64,000 nucleotides of DNA from Psychrobacter sp. M13 (lineage in GTDB: Bacteria > Pseudomonadota > Gammaproteobacteria > Pseudomonadales > Moraxellaceae). Shown here piece after piece: positions 27,696-36,831 of the stretch. Under the pieces are notes generated by a model. The model did no database searches. It was given only the letters and a program-made list of their open reading frames with translations, and was not told where the DNA came from. The DNA is taken from NCBI RefSeq assembly GCF_030718935.1, contig NZ_CP132194.1, positions 2,356,001 through 2,420,000 of the forward strand, written 5' to 3'. Each line of letters starts with the position of its first letter. Within the stretch, counting starts at the first letter, position 1. Both the position numbers and the translations under genes were made by a program.

Positions 27696-30191
27696 TTACT
27701 CTGGCATCTCAGCTAGCAATTTATCAAGCGTAATCGGGAAGTCATAAACCCGTACCCCAACCGCATTATAGACAGCATTAGCAATTGCCGCAGCAGCACC
27801 AGAGATCGCCGTTTCACCAATACCTTTAATGTGCATCGGGTTAGTATACGGATCATCTTCTTCTACCAGAATAACATCGAGCTGCGGGACATCTGCATTG
27901 ACAGGAACATGATATTCAGCAAGGTCATGATTACACAGGCGACCATCGCGCTTGTCATGAATGATCTCTTCCATCAAGGCAGAACCAATACCAAATATCA
28001 TACCGCCATAGCACTGCGAGGTAGCTGTTTTATGGTTTAAGATACGCCCTGCTGCAAAGGCTCCCGTCATACGTTTAAGACGAATCTCCCCAGTAACTTT
28101 ATGTACGGCAACTTCAGCGAAGTTAGCACCATATGACGACTGACGATATTTTTTACCATTTTTACCTGGTTTGATCTGACCTTTAGCACTGAGCTTTTGA
28201 TCGTCGTACTTAGCGATAATATCTGCTAACGCATAAGACTGAGAATTACTAAAATCATATGCTTCCGTTTCAGCTTTGGAAATCGGTAGACCTGTTTTTT
28301 CAGCGATTTGATCTGCTAGTCCCGTTGCTTTTTCTGTCAAACCAGAGACCTTATCTGCCAAACCAGATACTTTTTCAACTAATTCTGCAGCTTTTTCTTT
28401 ACCCATTTCAAGCGCCGCATCAAGAGCAACTTCTGTTATGCTAGGATCATGCTCACCTACTTGCTTGATTTGCCCATCGTCTAACTGAATGGTATCAGGA
28501 TGAAGACCAACCTTACCTGCAATAATCTCTCGCAATTGCTGACAGGCTAGATAGACACCACTGCCGGCACTAGCAGCACCCCAACTACCGCCTGAACCTG
28601 ACGCCGCTGGTAGATCACTATCGCCCAACTTCATTTCAATATGGTCAATAGGTAGCCCTAACAGATCCGCGGCAACTTGAGAGAATACCGTATAAGAGCC
28701 AGTGCCGATGTCAGTCATATCGGTTTCGATAATAGCTTTTACACCAAGCGTTTTTGAGCTATCTATCTCTAGTGTGGCGCGAGCTTCAGAAGGCTGTAAC
28801 TGGTTGCCACGAGCAGATGCCGCCATGCCTGTACCTATCCACCAATCGCCCTCTAACTGGCTGGCAGGTTTGCTATTACGTTGCTCCCAACCGAACTGCT
28901 CAGCGCCCTGTTCCATACAAGCAATGAGCTTGCGCGATGAGAACGGAATATCTTGGCTAGGATCTTTTTCAGGTTCGTTACGGCGGCGCAGCTCAATGGG
29001 ATCAATATCCAACTGCGAGGCCAGCTCGTCCATCGCACATTCAACCGCAATCATACCAACGGCTTCGCCTGGGGCGCGCATAGAGCCTGACAATACTTGG
29101 TTCATATCTACTTGTTTGTAATTTACACGGCGGTTTTCACCACGATATAAATACTGGGTAGATAAGGCAGTTGGCTCAAAAAATGCCTCTTCTGGCAAAT
29201 TACTAGTCACCGTATCGTGAATCATGGTATTGATAACACCACTTTGGTCAGCGCCAATAGCGATGCGCTGACGGGTATTCGAGCGTCTGATTGTCGCCTC
29301 CATCACTTGCGGACGCGTCATCGTAATTAGCACTGGGCGACCCAGCTCTTTTGCGGCAATTGCTGCGGCAATAGACTCTGGCGCAATACCAAGCTTACTA
29401 CCAAAACCGCCACCCACGTAATAGGCAATGAGCTGTACCTGATCTTTCTTTAAATCCAAGGCATCCATAACTTGCTGCTTGCAAGAGGCAAGCATCTGAT
29501 TAGCCGTATACAAAACCAGCTTATCGCCCTCCCAATGCGCCAATGTCGTATGAGGCTCCATAGCGGCACTATTTTGGCTAGGCGTATGATAAAAGCGATC
29601 AACAGTCACCGCAGAATCAATAAGTCCTTGCTCAGGATCACCCAGTACAGAATTTTTGTCTGAGCCTTTTTTTTCATCAACCTCATGAGCATTAGATAGC
29701 TCTTTGGTAAAATCGACAGCGGCTTTATCAGTCTGATCTTGGTAAGTGACTTTAAGTGCTTTTGCGCCTTCTGTTGCGGCCTCAAAAGTTTCGGCAATCA
29801 CGACAGCTATAGGCTGACCATGATAGAACACTTCACTTACACCTTGAGCGGGTGCTTTGGTTGCGCCGCCTTGCTGCGGATTGCGTAAGAAATGCTCTGG
29901 ATCGGTTATAACTTTGATAATGCCAGGAATATTATCTACAGAGCTATTGTCGATATTATCTACTTTACCCTTAGTAATAGTTGCTCCAACCAAGACGCCA
30001 TAGACTTGGTTCTCTAGGTGAATCTCTGCTGAATAAGGGGCTTGACCGCTGACTTTCAATGAGCCATCAACGCGATTAATAGGCTTGCCAACCAATTTGC
30101 TTGCCGTTTTGTCAAATAGGGTTTCGACAGGCTTATCCATGGTCATTTTTTTGGTCGATTCTGCTGGAAGTACTGAGTCCAATAATGACAT
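27696..30191 (-). CDS. Aldehyde/xanthine oxidoreductase, molybdenum-binding subunit (PaoC-like)
   Basis: Catalytic subunit of a xanthine-oxidase-family hydroxylase, most like the PaoABC aldehyde oxidoreductases. Residues 30-150 form the first domain (VDGSLKVSGQAPYSAEI); the cofactor-binding part has GGGFGSKLG, SGSMRAPGEAVG, GSGGSWGAASAGSG and the catalytic Glu in KGIGETAISGAA near the end. At 831 residues it is about 100 longer than usual; the excess is a Lys/Glu/Ala-rich helical insert at about 590-645 with a seven-residue period (KVSGLAD, KVSGLTE, KATGLAD). Downstream of the FAD subunit by 2 bp. Substrate (aldehyde or purine) cannot be decided from sequence. Confidence 0.88.
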   Translation of the reverse strand: MSLLDSVLPAESTKKMTMDKPVETLFDKTASKLVGKPINRVDGSLKVSGQAPYSAEIHLENQVYGVLVGATITKGKVDNIDNSSVDNIPGIIKVITDPEHFLRNPQQGGATKAPAQGVSEVFYHGQPIAVVIAETFEAATEGAKALKVTYQDQTDKAAVDFTKELSNAHEVDEKKGSDKNSVLGDPEQGLIDSAVTVDRFYHTPSQNSAAMEPHTTLAHWEGDKLVLYTANQMLASCKQQVMDALDLKKDQVQLIAYYVGGGFGSKLGIAPESIAAAIAAKELGRPVLITMTRPQVMEATIRRSNTRQRIAIGADQSGVINTMIHDTVTSNLPEEAFFEPTALSTQYLYRGENRRVNYKQVDMNQVLSGSMRAPGEAVGMIAVECAMDELASQLDIDPIELRRRNEPEKDPSQDIPFSSRKLIACMEQGAEQFGWEQRNSKPASQLEGDWWIGTGMAASARGNQLQPSEARATLEIDSSKTLGVKAIIETDMTDIGTGSYTVFSQVAADLLGLPIDHIEMKLGDSDLPAASGSGGSWGAASAGSGVYLACQQLREIIAGKVGLHPDTIQLDDGQIKQVGEHDPSITEVALDAALEMGKEKAAELVEKVSGLADKVSGLTEKATGLADQIAEKTGLPISKAETEAYDFSNSQSYALADIIAKYDDQKLSAKGQIKPGKNGKKYRQSSYGANFAEVAVHKVTGEIRLKRMTGAFAAGRILNHKTATSQCYGGMIFGIGSALMEEIIHDKRDGRLCNHDLAEYHVPVNADVPQLDVILVEEDDPYTNPMHIKGIGETAISGAAAAIANAVYNAVGVRVYDFPITLDKLLAEMPE

Positions 30192-30193
30192 GA

Positions 30194-31201
30194 TTATGCT
30201 CCCTCATTCGATAGTAAACGGCTTGCTAGTGCGCGCTGAATAACTTGTTTAAATAAACGGCGTGTTAGCGGTATCTTGAAGTCATTTTGACCACTACCTT
30301 TAGCCTCTTTTAATAATAAATCTGCCGCCTGTTTGATGACCCCATCATTACCGTCAGTACCTATTAATAACGCTTCGACTGCTTCGTTGCGCCACGGCTG
30401 AGTACCAATGCCGCCAAATGCTAAGCGAACCGTGTCCAAATTACCGCTATCATCAACATCTATGATAGCTGCACAAGATAACAAGGCAAAAGCGTATGAG
30501 GCGCGATCACGTACTTTGTCATAAGTATGCATGCCTCTGATCGGTGCTGGCAGTACCACATGGGTGATTAGCTCACCTGACTCTAGTACCGTTTCGATAT
30601 GTGGGGTGTCTTTTGGCAAGCGATAAAAATCTTTGACATTAATTTTACGAGTTGAGCCATCTGCTTTTATAGTTTCAATAGTAGCGTCTAACAGGCGCAT
30701 CGCTACTGCCATATCAGAGGGGTGCTGAGCGATACACGCGTCGCTCGTGCCTAATATTGCCAAAGTGCGATTCTCACCACTGATAGCGGGACAACCAGAA
30801 CCTGGATTACGCTTATTACAAGCGCTATCAGTCTGATAAAAATAGTAGCAACGCGTACGCTGTAAGAAGTTACCGCCTGTCGTGGCTTTATTACGCAGCT
30901 GACCGGTCGCCCCTGCCAAAATAGTACGCGATAACACAGGATAATTGGCGATGATCTCAGGATGAGCGGCCAGATCACTATTGGTAACGAGCGTACCGAT
31001 TCGCAATCCGCCATCGTCCGTCATCTCTACTTGCGCAAGCTCTAAACGGGTCACGTCAACTAATTTGGTTGGCGTTTCAATCTCAAGCTTCATTAAATCT
31101 AAGAGGTTGGTACCGCCTGCGATAAATGAGGCCTCTTTAGGAGTTGCAAACATAACCGCTTGCTGCGGCTCAAGGGCGCGAATATATTCAAAGCGTTTCA
31201 T
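30194..31201 (-). CDS. Aldehyde/xanthine oxidoreductase, FAD subunit with extra Fe-S cysteines (PaoB-like)
   Basis: Medium subunit that passes electrons to FAD. The 335-residue protein has the FAD motif FIAGGTNLLDLMK (about 26-38) and ATTGGNFLQRTRCYYF (about 107-122). Cysteines in RTRCYYF, DSACNKRN, GSGCPA and TSDACIAQHPSDM match the pattern that binds a [4Fe-4S] cluster in PaoB of E. coli and is absent from ordinary xanthine dehydrogenases. It overlaps the small-subunit gene by 4 bases, so the three subunits are translated together. Confidence 0.88.
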   Translation of the reverse strand: MKRFEYIRALEPQQAVMFATPKEASFIAGGTNLLDLMKLEIETPTKLVDVTRLELAQVEMTDDGGLRIGTLVTNSDLAAHPEIIANYPVLSRTILAGATGQLRNKATTGGNFLQRTRCYYFYQTDSACNKRNPGSGCPAISGENRTLAILGTSDACIAQHPSDMAVAMRLLDATIETIKADGSTRKINVKDFYRLPKDTPHIETVLESGELITHVVLPAPIRGMHTYDKVRDRASYAFALLSCAAIIDVDDSGNLDTVRLAFGGIGTQPWRNEAVEALLIGTDGNDGVIKQAADLLLKEAKGSGQNDFKIPLTRRLFKQVIQRALASRLLSNEGA

Positions 31202-31848
31202 GAGCGTTCTCCTTGCAGGCTAGCATTGGTTTGCTTATCTATTGACTGAGAAGTTGATGATTTGCTTAACTGAGTTTCACTGGGTGGCGGTGACCAAATA
31301 CCTGTGATAGAAGTGCCGTTCTTTGCAGCTACAGACTTATCTGAAGCTTGATTTGACAGTACTTGATGAATAGCTTTTATGATATTAGGATAAGCAGAAC
31401 AGCGGCAGATATTACCACTCATACGCTCAGCGATTTCTTGTACTAGCAGTCCATCTGGATTTTGCAGATCAGTGCTCACATAGCTTGGCCAATTTTGCTG
31501 AATCTCATCTATTAAAGCCGTCGCTGAGCAGATCTGTCCTGGCGTACAATAGCCGCATTGAAAGGCATCATGATCAATAAAGGCTTGTTGCAACTCAGAT
31601 AACGACTCAGGCATACCGATGCCCTCAATCGTCGTAATCTCGTCACCATCGTGCATAATCGCTAGCGTCAGACATGAATTCACACGCTCACCATTGATCA
31701 AAATAGTACAAGCGCCGCATTGACCATGGTCGCAGCCCTTTTTGGGACCGGTAATCTGTAAGTGTTGACGACATAGATCAAGGATCGTCGTTCGAGGATC
31801 AAGGTCATCAAAGTGATGCTCTTGTTTATTAATATTCAAAGTAAGCAT
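31198..31848 (-). CDS. Aldehyde/xanthine oxidoreductase, [2Fe-2S] subunit (PaoA-like)
   Basis: Small subunit with two [2Fe-2S] clusters: a plant-ferredoxin-type site in GCDHGQCGACTILINGERVN (about 38-57) and Cys in NSCL, then QCGYCTPGQI and NICRCSAYPNI. No twin-arginine signal is present, unlike E. coli PaoA, so this complex should stay in the cytoplasm. The C-terminal 40 residues are a Ser/Thr-rich tail (to 216 residues) not seen in the core family. First gene of the oxidoreductase operon; the 230-bp region upstream should hold its promoter. Confidence 0.9.
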   Translation of the reverse strand: MLTLNINKQEHHFDDLDPRTTILDLCRQHLQITGPKKGCDHGQCGACTILINGERVNSCLTLAIMHDGDEITTIEGIGMPESLSELQQAFIDHDAFQCGYCTPGQICSATALIDEIQQNWPSYVSTDLQNPDGLLVQEIAERMSGNICRCSAYPNIIKAIHQVLSNQASDKSVAAKNGTSITGIWSPPPSETQLSKSSTSQSIDKQTNASLQGERS

Positions 31849-32078
31849 GCTGGCTTCTCGCTGGCAGGTGATAAGGGCTATCCATAAAAGTTAATAGTTT
31901 TTAGTTCTGTTATTACTAAGCATAGCTATTAAGCTTGGTCATTAATTAAAATTATCAGACATGATTAACTGCGTCAGTAATAATGCAATTTATTATGACT
32001 TATTAGGCAAATAGGTTTTGTTTTAGCTTTGTAGTGCTTAGAGTGGAGTTTTTTGACTAGAATATGAATGATAATTAT

Positions 32079-33083
32079 TTAATACTCCGTATAAAAAGTC
32101 ACTCTATTATCCCGTAAAAATCCACCCAGCCCTAAACCATAGCGTTCAGCTACTCTTACCGCAGTACTTGTCGGGGCTGACATGCCCACTAGCCATGGCA
32201 GGCGCATACGAATAGATTTCTGTACTAGCTCAATAGATAATCGTGAAGTCATAACTACGCAGTGAACTTCTGCCTTGTGACGTAACTGCCAGCCAATAAG
32301 CTTATCCAGCGCATTATGACGCCCAACGTCCTCAAATAAATGCAACGTATTACCCTGCATGGTCGCTGCAGCATGAACCGCGCCTGTTAATTTATGGGTA
32401 TGTTGAGTTGCATCGATTTGTGCGCGTATAGCTAGTAGCTCATCAAGACTAGGTTGACTTATATCGATATTCTTTTGATTATGTTGTAAATAAAAACTTA
32501 AATCAGGTAATGCTTGGGTGATTCCTGTAATACCACACATTCCACAACCTGTACGCCCTGCCAGCATACGCTTTTGTGCTTGAATACGTTGATGACAGCG
32601 TTGGCTCAAGGTCAGCTCAATAACATAAGTGTCGTAATCTAGTAGATGCTCAAAACTATTAAGTTCAGAATGATCGTCATTATCATTTTTACTATTTATA
32701 GCGTTATCTTGAGTAAAAGCGTTCAGTTTTGCTTCATCGCTTAACTGCATCACCTCCCAATCCAATAGCTCAAAGCTGTGCTCGATAAGCCCTTCACTAT
32801 ATAAAAAGCCGATAGCTAAATACTCTAGCTGATGTGGACTTGCCATCAATACTGCGTAGTGAATGCCATTAATCACGATAGCAACCGCAGCTTCTACCGC
32901 TAGACTGGCGGGCTTATCTTCAATAATCAAATTTTCTACGTTTGAATTTTCGACGTTAAAGTTTTCAAGATTTGAATCTTTAATAATTGAGTTTTCATCA
33001 TTTAATAAAGTAGCTGTTGGACAATAGTGTCTTAGAGTAGGATGAATGCGTGCAAGTGGAGTCGATTCAATTGGTTTAGTCAC
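32079..33083 (-). CDS. fdhD: Formate dehydrogenase accessory sulfurtransferase FdhD
   Basis: Transfers sulfur from a cysteine desulfurase to the molybdenum cofactor of formate dehydrogenase. The core starts at SLAVEAAVAIVINGIHYAVLMASP (split: AVAIVINGIHYAV, LMASPHQLEYLAIGF) and has the sulfur-relay CxxC in GRTGCGMCGI, HAAATM and EDVGRHNALDKLIG. An Asn/Glu-rich insert with NLENFNVENSNVEN lies just before the core. The frame extends to a GTG at 33170, but that part overlaps a terminator-like hairpin; the GTG at 33083, preceded by AAAGG, is preferred. Downstream of the FdhF-like gene it serves. Confidence 0.88.
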   Translation of the reverse strand: MTKPIESTPLARIHPTLRHYCPTATLLNDENSIIKDSNLENFNVENSNVENLIIEDKPASLAVEAAVAIVINGIHYAVLMASPHQLEYLAIGFLYSEGLIEHSFELLDWEVMQLSDEAKLNAFTQDNAINSKNDNDDHSELNSFEHLLDYDTYVIELTLSQRCHQRIQAQKRMLAGRTGCGMCGITGITQALPDLSFYLQHNQKNIDISQPSLDELLAIRAQIDATQHTHKLTGAVHAAATMQGNTLHLFEDVGRHNALDKLIGWQLRHKAEVHCVVMTSRLSIELVQKSIRMRLPWLVGMSAPTSTAVRVAERYGLGLGGFLRDNRVTFYTEY

Positions 33084-33144
33084 TTTATCAACCTTTATAC
33101 TTTTAGATATTATTTGAGTGTCGCAATCGATATTAAATAAAATA

Positions 33145-33171
33145 GGTGGGTTAACCTTAAGCCAACCCACC
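33145..33171 (-). terminator. Terminator-like hairpin after the FdhF-like gene
   Basis: GGTGGGTT (33145-33152) pairs with AACCCACC (33164-33171). On the minus strand it is followed by TATTTTATTT. It lies 30 bases after the oxidoreductase stop and inside the longest possible fdhD frame, which argues that fdhD starts further down. Confidence 0.7.
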
Positions 33172-33201
33172 CTGAAATCATTATAAAAAAATCACTTTGT
33201 A

Positions 33202-35589
33202 CTAAGCAAAAGCAGCTTGCGGGCTGACCTCACTATCGACTTCTTTAGCGCTCTTATCTTTTACTTTAACGGGCTTGGCGCGCTCCAAAATAACCGTTGA
33301 TGACTTATAGGCAGGGATATGCGAGTCTGGCGCATGGGTATCTAAGTCGAATAAATCATTGCACTCAGGATAGTAGGTCGCCACCGCGTTAGCCGCGATA
33401 TCCATCTCTGTTAACACTAAAGGCCCAAGGGTACGTATCTGACCATGACTGTCTTGACGCGATACCGTAACTCTATCGCCTTTTCTCCAACCTATACGCT
33501 GGATCTCATCAGGATGCATAAATAGCACATCACGGCGATCTGTTTGACGGTAGCGATCCTTGTAGCCAAAAATCATAGTATTAAACTGATCGTGACTACG
33601 TACACTAGTCAATTGCCATACTTGTTGATGAGCTTCAATAGCACTATTGTTATCATCGTAATCGACATTGCCCAATTGTAGATCGGCATTTGCCTCGGTC
33701 ATTTGTGCCGCTACAAAAGTGATCGGATATTGTGGTACTTCAAACTGCGCCTTGCCACTATCTGTATTCCAAACCCGATGGCGCGCGGGATGATATAGAT
33801 GAAAACCTCGATCAGCCTCGCGGACACGCTTATTAAAGCTTTCAAAGCCTTCAATAGCTTCAGCGACGTAATCACGAATAATATCAAAATCCTCACTCAT
33901 GGCCTGCCAATCAATTGGGTCATCCGCGCCTAATACATGAGTTGCCATATCAGCGATGATTTGCACCTCGGATTTTATCATGTCGCTAATCGGTTTAAGA
34001 CTGCCCTGCGAGCGCGATACTTGACACATTGAATCCTCGGTCGTTGCAAACTGCTCACCCTTTTTGGTCATAATGCTCTCAGTACGGCTAATACAAGGTA
34101 GAATCAAATTGTTCGCCCCAGGATATAGCATAGTACCGTTGAGCTTAGTGCCAACAAATACGTTAAGCTGAGTAGTCGTCAACGCTTGTTGGATAGCGCT
34201 CATATTAGGCGCGGCTACGGCATAATTGCCACCCATACTGACAAAGGCTTTTAGCTCACCGTCTATCAATGCTTTCGCGCCAGCTACCACATCGAAACCG
34301 TCCTCTTGTGGCATAGGACGCTTGAATACTTTCTCTAAGCTATCGAGCAGCTTTTGCCCAGGCCGCTCATGCACACCCATCGTCCGATCACCTTGCACAT
34401 TAGAGTGTCCGCGTATTGGTGATGCGCCGCCACCATCAACGCCGACCATGCCCATTAGCAGTAATAAATTGGTAATCATCGCCACATTGTCATCGCCTTG
34501 CACGTGTTGAGTGATTCCCATACCCCAAGTGCAAATGGTCTTTGGACTGTTGGCAACTAACTTCGCAATGCTGACAATCTCATCTTTGCTAATTCCAGAG
34601 CCACGCTCAACGTCGCTCCAAGATTGTTGGCGTAACCAATAATCAAGCTCTGTATAACCAGAAGTATGCTGCTCTATAAAGTCGTTATCGATTTTATTAT
34701 TCTTAGTCAGCCATTTGGCAATACCTGTCAATAGCGCTGTATCACCACCGATTTGAATTTGAATCACATTATCGACTAGATCATCGCTCTGACCCATTGC
34801 CATATGCGTAGGCTTTTGGGGGTTTCTAAAAGCGCTTAGCCCTTGCTCACGCATCGGATTGATCGAGATAATTTTGCAGCCTTGCTTGTGTGCATGAGCG
34901 AGCATCTCCAGCATACGCGGATGATTCGTCGCAGGATTTTGCCCAAACATCATAATCAGTTTGGCTTGCTCAAAATCCTCTAGCATTACCGTCGCTTTAC
35001 CAACGCCTAATTGACGACCTAACATCACTGAGGTTGGCTCATGACACATATTTGAGCAATCTGGCAGGTTATTAGTACCAAAGCAGCGCACAAATAATTG
35101 ATATAAAAAGGCGGGTTCATTGGTCACGCGACCTGAGGTATAAAATAGCGCCTCATCAGGAGAATTAAGCGCATTTAACTGTTCAGCGATAATTTTATAA
35201 GCATCCAACCAAGCGATTGGTAAATATTTATCTTGCGCAGCGTCATAACGCATCGGCTCCGATAAACGCCCGCTATGCTCAAGCTCATAACCATTCCAAC
35301 CTTGTAGCTCAGTCACGGTATGTCTAGCGAAAAACTCCGCATCGGCTTTGGTCGACATTGTCTCGCTTGCCAGCACTTTTATTCCCGTCTCACAGACATC
35401 TAGCGTCTTATGAGTCTTATGATCAGGCCAAGCACAGCCTGGACAATCAAAGCCACCATTAGGCTGGTTACTACTGAATACACTTAAACTACCACGAGTA
35501 AAAGCTTTATAATCCATCAGCTTACGAGTTGAGGCAATTAGCGCGGGCCAACCAGCGGCTGGGTGGGAATAAATAGGAATCTTGCGCAT
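33202..35589 (-). CDS. FdhF/YdeP-family molybdopterin oxidoreductase (formate dehydrogenase-like)
   Basis: A DMSO-reductase-family enzyme of about 795 residues, cytoplasmic (no signal). It has FDCPGCAWPDH near the N terminus, CxxC only, as in the YdeP group; NMCHEPTSVMLGRQLG (about 178) places a Cys where formate dehydrogenases have Sec/Cys; MMFGQNPATNHPRM, GHSNVQGDRTMGV and a C-terminal molydopterin-dinucleotide domain (SVRSHDQFNTMIFGYKDRYR, shown whole at 20) complete the fold. YdeP proteins have been tied to acid resistance and formate oxidation, but substrates are unproven. fdhD directly downstream supports a formate-type cofactor. ATG 35589 with GAGG is chosen over 35601. Confidence 0.87.
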   Translation of the reverse strand: MRKIPIYSHPAAGWPALIASTRKLMDYKAFTRGSLSVFSSNQPNGGFDCPGCAWPDHKTHKTLDVCETGIKVLASETMSTKADAEFFARHTVTELQGWNGYELEHSGRLSEPMRYDAAQDKYLPIAWLDAYKIIAEQLNALNSPDEALFYTSGRVTNEPAFLYQLFVRCFGTNNLPDCSNMCHEPTSVMLGRQLGVGKATVMLEDFEQAKLIMMFGQNPATNHPRMLEMLAHAHKQGCKIISINPMREQGLSAFRNPQKPTHMAMGQSDDLVDNVIQIQIGGDTALLTGIAKWLTKNNKIDNDFIEQHTSGYTELDYWLRQQSWSDVERGSGISKDEIVSIAKLVANSPKTICTWGMGITQHVQGDDNVAMITNLLLLMGMVGVDGGGASPIRGHSNVQGDRTMGVHERPGQKLLDSLEKVFKRPMPQEDGFDVVAGAKALIDGELKAFVSMGGNYAVAAPNMSAIQQALTTTQLNVFVGTKLNGTMLYPGANNLILPCISRTESIMTKKGEQFATTEDSMCQVSRSQGSLKPISDMIKSEVQIIADMATHVLGADDPIDWQAMSEDFDIIRDYVAEAIEGFESFNKRVREADRGFHLYHPARHRVWNTDSGKAQFEVPQYPITFVAAQMTEANADLQLGNVDYDDNNSAIEAHQQVWQLTSVRSHDQFNTMIFGYKDRYRQTDRRDVLFMHPDEIQRIGWRKGDRVTVSRQDSHGQIRTLGPLVLTEMDIAANAVATYYPECNDLFDLDTHAPDSHIPAYKSSTVILERAKPVKVKDKSAKEVDSEVSPQAAFA

Positions 35590-35601
35590 AATAGACCTCA
35601 T

Positions 35602-36034
35602 TAATGAATTGCTATGGACTCTGAGTTTGCAAAGTAGCTACATCTAAATCATACTAAAAGCACGGTGCAGATAACCAGTAAAAACTTGTTAATAGAGTTG
35701 TTTTTATAATGGTTATAGCCTCTTCACTTTGAAACCGATATAGTGCTACTGATATATAATTTACGCAGGCTCGACGCCGCGTAGACACAGCACGCCAAAA
35801 AACTTATACCAGTAGCACGGCGATAATGACGTATCGATTTTATTTCGAACTGACTAAGGCATGTTGAAACACTTTGTTAAGTTTGCTTTATTGAGAATTA
35901 TGTAGCTGATGCTTGTAGCATTGACAGCAGTGCTTAATTTTTATAAAGTTTAGTAAAATTAATCGCTTATAATGATCCATATAAGCATCTATAAAACTTT
36001 ATACACAGCAGCTAAAACCGTCAAGGATGACATT
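35602..36034. other. Divergent promoter region with nested inverted repeats
   Basis: About 430 bp between the FdhF-like gene (minus) and the aldolase gene (plus). GTGCTACTG (35743-35751) is repeated inverted as CAGTAGCAC (35810-35818), and inside this a second pair TACGC/GCGTA flanks GC-rich sequence that stands out from the AT-rich surroundings. It could be a degenerate small mobile element or a regulatory cruciform. No gene is supported here. Confidence 0.5.
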
Positions 36035-36802
36035 ATGCAAAATGAGTCAGTATCAAATGTTAGAGAAAACGTCACTGAGGCTGAATGGAAAATGCGCGTC
36101 GATCTCGCCGCTTGTTATCGACTGATTGCGATGTATGGCTGGGATGATCTAGTTTTCACTCATATATCCGCCCGTGTGCCAGACACCGAAGATGCATTTT
36201 TGATTAATCCTTACGGCTTATTATTTGAAGAAATCACCGCCTCAAATCTCGTCAAAGTCAATCAAGCGGGCGAAAAAATATCGCCATCTGATTACGATAT
36301 CAATCCAGCAGGATTTACCATCCATAGCGCTGTACATGGCGCACGTCACGATGCCCACTGCGTACTACATTTGCACACTGGCGATGGCGTCGCGGTATCA
36401 GCGCAAGAGCAAGGTTTGCTACCTATCTCGCAGCAGTCGTTATTTCCACTATCTAATTTGGCTTATCATGACTATGAAGGCATCGCCTTAAACCCTGAGG
36501 AAAAAGTGCGATTGGTGGCGGATCTTGGCGATGCTAACTTTATGATACTACGCAATCACGGCTTGTTGACTTGTGCTAGCAGCGTCGCCGATGCCTTTTT
36601 GTTTATGTACATCATGCAAAAAGCTTGCGAGGTGCAAATTAAAGCGCAAAGTGGCGGCGCTACTTTAACCCAAATACCCGCGCAGATATTAGCAGGTATT
36701 CAAGCGGCATCGGCACAGGTAACCAAAGGCGCTGGCGGTGATATTGCTTGGCCTGCTCTGTTAAGAAAACTACGCCGAACTGACTCTTCGTTTGAAGAAT
36801 AA
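36035..36802 (+). CDS. Class II aldolase/adducin-family protein
   Basis: A zinc-dependent class II aldolase-fold protein of 255 residues. The N-terminal EWKMRVDLAACYRLIAMYGWDDLVFTHISARVP (split: MRVDLAACYRLIAMYGWDD, FTHISARVP) and the metal His pair in CVLHLHTGDGVAVSA, with a third His in ILRNHGLLT, mark the family. Members include fuculose-phosphate aldolase, but this branch (adducin-like, followed by a hydrolase) usually has no assigned reaction. The ATG at 36035 has AAGGA eight bases upstream; the longer frame from 35972 has none. It is 29 bp before the hydrolase gene and co-transcribed with it. Confidence 0.82.
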   Translation: MQNESVSNVRENVTEAEWKMRVDLAACYRLIAMYGWDDLVFTHISARVPDTEDAFLINPYGLLFEEITASNLVKVNQAGEKISPSDYDINPAGFTIHSAVHGARHDAHCVLHLHTGDGVAVSAQEQGLLPISQQSLFPLSNLAYHDYEGIALNPEEKVRLVADLGDANFMILRNHGLLTCASSVADAFLFMYIMQKACEVQIKAQSGGATLTQIPAQILAGIQAASAQVTKGAGGDIAWPALLRKLRRTDSSFEE

Positions 36803-36831
36803 AAGAATAAGTAGATGATGGGAATTCAGTG

